Below, piece after piece: positions 59,884 through 64,000 of a stretch of DNA of 64,000 nt. This stretch comes from Spirodela intermedia (lineage: Eukaryota > Streptophyta > Magnoliopsida > Alismatales > Araceae): the NCBI GenBank assembly GCA_902729315.2, contig LR746273.1, positions 1,245,001-1,309,000 of the forward strand. Reading direction: 5' to 3'. Made by a program: the position numbers and the translations under genes. Below the pieces are notes generated by a model. The model ran no database searches. It saw nothing but the letters and a program-made list of their open reading frames with translations, and had not been told where the DNA came from. Position 1 is the first letter of the stretch. Each line of letters starts with the position of its first letter.

Positions 59884-61980
59884 GAGCAAGATCGGGGTTT
59901 CTTCGGAAGGCGAGGGGGTTGGAGAGGAAGGAGAGAGAGAGAGAGAGGGCAAGCGTCTCCAACGTCGCGCTTTGCGCCGGAGGCGGGGTTTGACTCCCGA
60001 CGTCAATTCAAATTTTAGAGGCGTAAAAATGTAAAACAAATAAAAGGTTCGTATTCTGAATTATTATGTTCGGACCGTACGGTTAGGAAACTGAGGGTGT
60101 CGACGGGCCCCGCCCGGCCCGAGCTCAGACACCTATTCTAACATTTCGATCCGGCTCGGGCCCAAAACAATTCCCAATTAAACGGGCCAAGGGGTCTTCA
60201 TCCAAGGGTTTCAGGCTTACAGTCTACATCCTTAAGCATAAAAAATATGGAAAATCAGTGTATTCAAGTTTCCATCAACTCCATAATAAATCAGATGCTT
60301 CCTCGACTGAGAGCAAGTATTTCAAGCTAAGGAGCTAAAGATTGCATATTTAAGAATGTTAAATTGTTCCTAACTCAATTCATATGTGTGTTAAAGCCTC
60401 CACAAACATTGCATAGGCTCTAGATATTTGATATTTAATTAGTGGAGCTATAGGATTCGGCATATAGACTTGATTAAGTCTATACATTCAATGGTTGGTC
60501 ATTGGAGTCATAGGATCCATAATAAGGGTTTGTTGAGGCCTGATTATCAGTGGAGGTCTATCAAAGTTATTGATTCACTATATTCTCTTTGCAACCTTTT
60601 AGAACATAAGTATTTTGTCATTAGAGAGTGGATTAATATAAATTAACTTAACCACTATAAGTTGTGTTAAGAAATGCAACGAGCCTTAAATAAAAATATC
60701 ATACACTATTCAACTCATGCTAAGAAAAATAATTTTTTTATAATGAACTATTGCTTTTGACAGTGTCGGTATCAAGGTATGTTAAATAGAATATTGAGAG
60801 AATGGGGGGAGAGATGAATTGAGTGGGTTTAAAATATTTATCTGTTTTTAGTTGGGTTTGTTTTAAAATTATAGATTAAGTGGGTTGACTAGATTGGGTG
60901 GACACAATGAGTTAACATAGTCAACAAAAAAGCTGAAGTGAACACTTAAAGTTATAATGGTTAGCCTTCTTAGCCAATATCTATTTACAAATATTTTGTA
61001 CCCTTTTTCCCACTATTCTTGATAAATTTCACACATATACTTCTCCATGCTAGACACTGCAACACTAACTTACTTTTCTCTTTCTTATTACCATCACTCT
61101 GAATGCTGACTTTACATATAAAGTAATAATATGTTTCCTATAAAATGATCTTGAAGCAAAGAGGATGAACTGACTTTAGTTTTTTGAGTATTTGAATGCT
61201 TGAGTAAGCTTTAGTGAAGTCATGCTAGTAGTGAAAATAGTAGTGGAACGAACATGTGTGTTGTTAATGAGGCCTAACGATCAGCGTTATTTGATGACAC
61301 ACATAGTAACGAACATCTCTCCTCAAACATAGGTTTTTCATAAGTCCAAAAATCTGATAATTGGACTTCAAATATGTGAGATTTGATATATCAAATATTA
61401 TTTCAATTGACCCTAAGTATACCCACAAAGTAATATATGCAGACAAATTGCCAAAACAACTAGCCTTTAACTAAATCTTTCTACATATATGACAATGCAA
61501 GATTTATGTTTTTTCTAATTTGATGTTCTAACATGTTAGGATATGTCTAAGTTTATTAAAGATCTTCTAGTGTGCATCAAATCTTATGAAACCCTACAAG
61601 TGCATGGCTCCAACAATTAATTACTGGTTAATTTTGTCAACTCTTGAATTGCATTTTAAATAATTCTCATACCATATTTTCACTCTAATCCATCGATCCA
61701 TTTCACTGCCCAAGTCAAGGTTTGAGTCGAGGCTTGACTAGTCAACGGGGGAGTGAATCTCCATGATAATGATCTACGTTAAGCTTTGAGACCTTCTTTC
61801 TGGGAATTTGGATTGGAAAGTAGATCCGATCACATCATAGAATTCATTATGGTAATTGTCGGATGAAATCCTTTTCTGAGCAAATTTTACCTCAGAGACC
61901 CCTGCGGCTGATCTCGCAAAAAAAATAAATCTACGCTTATTTTAATCATTTGATGTTGAAAATACTTGGAAGCAGTGAGC
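59884..61980. other. Aurora upstream region, then AT-rich DNA without a gene
   Basis: The first 150 bases are the Aurora leader and promoter with a GA run at 59931-59948. From 60200 to 61980 the DNA is AT-rich with no coding match in any frame. Confidence 0.5.
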
Positions 61981-62345
61981 TGAGCTCTGATTGGTCACCC
62001 CCTATCAAAGAAAAGTAGCCGAAGACTAGTCCGAGGGGCTCCGATTGGAAGTTCGCTGGAGTGAAGAACATTCGTACTCAGGTGAGCTCCGTCCTGTAGG
62101 ATGGGGGCTACTTTCCCGCATGGTATAGATAATGGTGGGTCCTCATGGAGGTCAACTGTGTCCACGTGCCGGCCAGTTGGCTGAGGCGGCGAACGAGTTG
62201 AGAGCTCTCGCTGGCTGTCCGTTTGCTGACTTCCCCGTCGTTTAGCGCGGGCGGTCGCATCATTTATGAACTGCCCCCTGGAGCCGTCACCGGCGCCGAG
62301 GGCAGAACCCTCGTGCCCAGCGCGTAGGTGGTTGACCATGGAGCT
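61981..62345 (-). other. GC-rich island open on the minus strand, possible repeat fragment
   Basis: The GC-rich stretch stands out from its AT-rich surroundings. On the minus strand it is open for 114 codons. The translation (HVDTVDLHEDPP, LSTNVLHSSELPIGAP) is not a protein family I recognise. It could be a fragment of a repeat or a transposon-borne frame. Confidence 0.3.
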
Positions 62346-62591
62346 TCTCCATTTAATTTATTTACTGTCCTGTCTCCCTCTCTCTCTCTCTCTCCCTCTC
62401 CCTCTCTCTCTCTCTCCACCATCCTCAGTGGGCAGTGGGTGGCACCGCATTTTATCTTCTCCGTGCTGTTGTTGGGAAAGCCCTAGAGAGAGAGAGAGAG
62501 AGAGATAATAATGACTTTAAAGGATAGATTGAAGGATACGTACTCTCTCTGCTGTCCACTGGTGAACAGATACCTTGAGAACGAGGGATAA

Positions 62592-62652
<61 letters not shown>

Positions 62653-62858
62653 CCACCGATAATGGTAACCGGTAGTCGATGTAGTTAAAAGATGTATAGG
62701 AACGAGATACAGAGAGAGTAGCAAGCAACTCATAATGGTAACTGGTGGAGGGTAGATTTAAAGGACAGCCTACGTTGTCTCCTCCGCCCTGCATGCGGAT
62801 ACGTACCATTTCCTCTTTTTTGACGATCAGCGTGGTTTGAGGAGAGATGGGGGCAGCG

Positions 62859-62943
<85 letters not shown>

Positions 62944-63150
62944 AAAGCGCATACTTGACAGCCGTACTGAGATGGGAGACAGCGAGCCGGGGTCGGCATC
63001 ATCCAACCCACCACCCTCAGCGTTCTCTGGCTGCACGTGCGAGTTGGCACGTAGGTGCCGTATGCAGCGTGCATGCATGCACGGGATACGAAATAGGAGA
63101 TTATTCAATTCGTCATCCACCCATGCGAAGATAATTAGCGTAACGCCCCG

Positions 63151-63191
<41 letters not shown>

Positions 63192-63235
63192 GTGAGACCC
63201 CAGATTTAAGACTCTCTCTCTCTTTTTCTCTCTAG
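62346..63235. repeat. Cluster of long GA/CT microsatellites
   Basis: Runs at 62377-62417 (CT), 62486-62504 (GA), 62603-62649 (GA), 62864-62940 (GA, nearly 40 units), and 63151-63189 (GA). They lie 0.4-1.2 kb upstream of the RRM gene. The intervening DNA shows no gene. Confidence 0.85.
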
Positions 63236-63591
63236 ATATATAGATGTATATCTAACAAACGAAAACCTTTTGCAGCGCTTGCCTTTTCTTGCCTCCCTTC
63301 ACACCGGGCATCCCCCACCTTTCTTACTCCTCCGTCTGTCCAGCAATGATTTCGTCCTCGCTGTTGTTGCTTCTGAGGCGACGGAGCGAGACCCAGGAAG
63401 GAGCTGTAGCCTGAGTTCTTCTTCCTTGATAACCAGCCGATCTTTGGCGTTTTCTTCCTTCCCCAGTACCTCTCCTCAGACACATATCAAAGTACTTTCA
63501 CAGACTCTCATACCCCCCACCTCCCTCTCTCTCTCGCCGATCTCGCCATCGTCTCCTCCTCTTTCTTCTCCACGGCAGCAGTGAGGAGCTC

Positions 63592-64000
63592 ATGGCGCAG
63601 CATCCGCAGAGGCAGCATCACACGGGTGGGGGGCCGTTCGGCGACACGACCTACACGAAGATCTTCGTCGGCGGGCTGGCATGGGAGACGCAGAGAGAGA
63701 CAATGCGGCGCTACTTCGACCAGTTCGGTGAGATCCAGGAAGCCGTCGTCATCAGGGACAAGACCACCGGCCGCTCCAAGGGCTACGGCTTCGTAAGCTT
63801 TTCCTCTTCTTCGTCTGCTGCCCTAATGAGGCCTGTCCCTTGCCAACAGATCTCCTTCTTCGCGCAGGTGACCTTCAAGGACGCAGAGTCGGCTCAGCGA
63901 GCTTGCCAAGACCCATCGCCGGTGATCGACGGAAGGAGGGCAAACTGCAACCTCGCCTCTCTTGGGGCCTCGACCCACAGCCGATCTCGCCCACCCACTC
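63592..64000 (+). CDS. RRM RNA-binding protein (ARP1/RBP38-like), 3' part outside window
   Basis: Exon 1 is 63592-63792 and exon 2 starts at 63868 and runs off the window. The single RRM begins at about residue 20. RNP2 reads KIFVGGLAW and RNP1 is split by the intron as KGYGF then VTF. The sequence [20 protein letters not shown] and the later [10 protein letters not shown] place it with the plant ARP1/RBP38-like group, nuclear or cytoplasmic mRNA-binding proteins, some of them ABA-responsive. The start [14 protein letters not shown] was chosen because it is the first ATG in frame after a CT-rich leader. Subfamily naming is inference. Confidence 0.9.
   Translation, partial: MAQHPQRQHHTGGGPFGDTTYTKIFVGGLAWETQRETMRRYFDQFGEIQEAVVIRDKTTGRSKGYGFVSFSSSSSAALMRPVPCQQISFFAQVTFKDAESAQRACQDPSPVIDGRRANCNLASLGASTHSRSRPPT

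Noticed and set aside
62837..63235. Frames made of alternating Arg-Glu or Leu-Ser
   Set aside because: They are translations of GA/CT microsatellites, not genes.
1..64000. CRISPR array, bacterial operon or biosynthetic gene cluster
   Set aside because: The repeats lack unique equal-length spacers, genes have introns, and neighbouring products share no pathway.

Overview
This is nuclear DNA of a flowering plant. The genes are split by GT-AG introns with short to medium exons. The protein families are plant-specific or plant-typical: an RLCK-VII kinase, a NIN-like protein with RWP-RK and PB1 domains, a 492-residue peroxisomal catalase, and a plastidial pyruvate dehydrogenase E1 alpha. Promoters and introns carry many long CT/GA microsatellites, and there is a ~12 kb AT-rich block of decayed LTR retrotransposons. 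I cannot name the species or decide between monocot, magnoliid and eudicot from the sequence alone.

Layout from left to right. 0.8-3.2 kb (+): receptor-like cytoplasmic kinase. 3.7-8.7 kb (-): NIN-like nitrate-response transcription factor. 9.0-11.0 kb: no gene seen. 11.1-14.0 kb (-): catalase, with its G-box/TATA promoter up to about 14.6 kb. 14.8-15.5 kb: an array of five related, unnamed repeat units, with a sixth relative inside catalase intron 2. 16.0-24.7 kb (-): DSK2/ubiquilin with a 6.25 kb first intron. 26.2-30.1 kb (-): spliceosomal SmD3. 30.2-43.0 kb: gene-free, AT-rich transposon graveyard, with a Ty1/copia remnant on the minus strand, a Ty3/gypsy remnant on the plus strand, and a pair of direct repeats near the two ends. 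43.1-47.3 kb (-): kinesin KIN-1. 48.7-50.9 kb (+): START-domain lipid-binding membrane protein. 51.7-54.3 kb (-): plastid PDH E1 alpha. 55.15-55.5 kb (+): an 89-residue protein of unknown function. 57.0-59.9 kb (-): Aurora kinase. 60-63.6 kb: gene-poor, ending in GA-rich promoter DNA. 63.6 kb to the window end (+): an RRM RNA-binding protein cut by the edge.

The exon models were built by hand, joining segments whose protein matches the family on both sides of canonical splice sites with consistent phase. For every complete gene the reading frame closes and the length is normal for the family. The genes do not form a pathway cluster: this looks like ordinary housekeeping and regulatory euchromatin interrupted by one repeat block. 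KIN-1 and Aurora are both cell-division proteins, but they are 10 kb apart with unrelated genes between them. I found no operon-like or cassette-like novel system. The most unusual items are the short repeat array next to catalase, the nested-looking retroelement block, a probable GC-AG intron in SmD3, a perfect hairpin in an NLP intron, and the small conserved-looking orphan protein.
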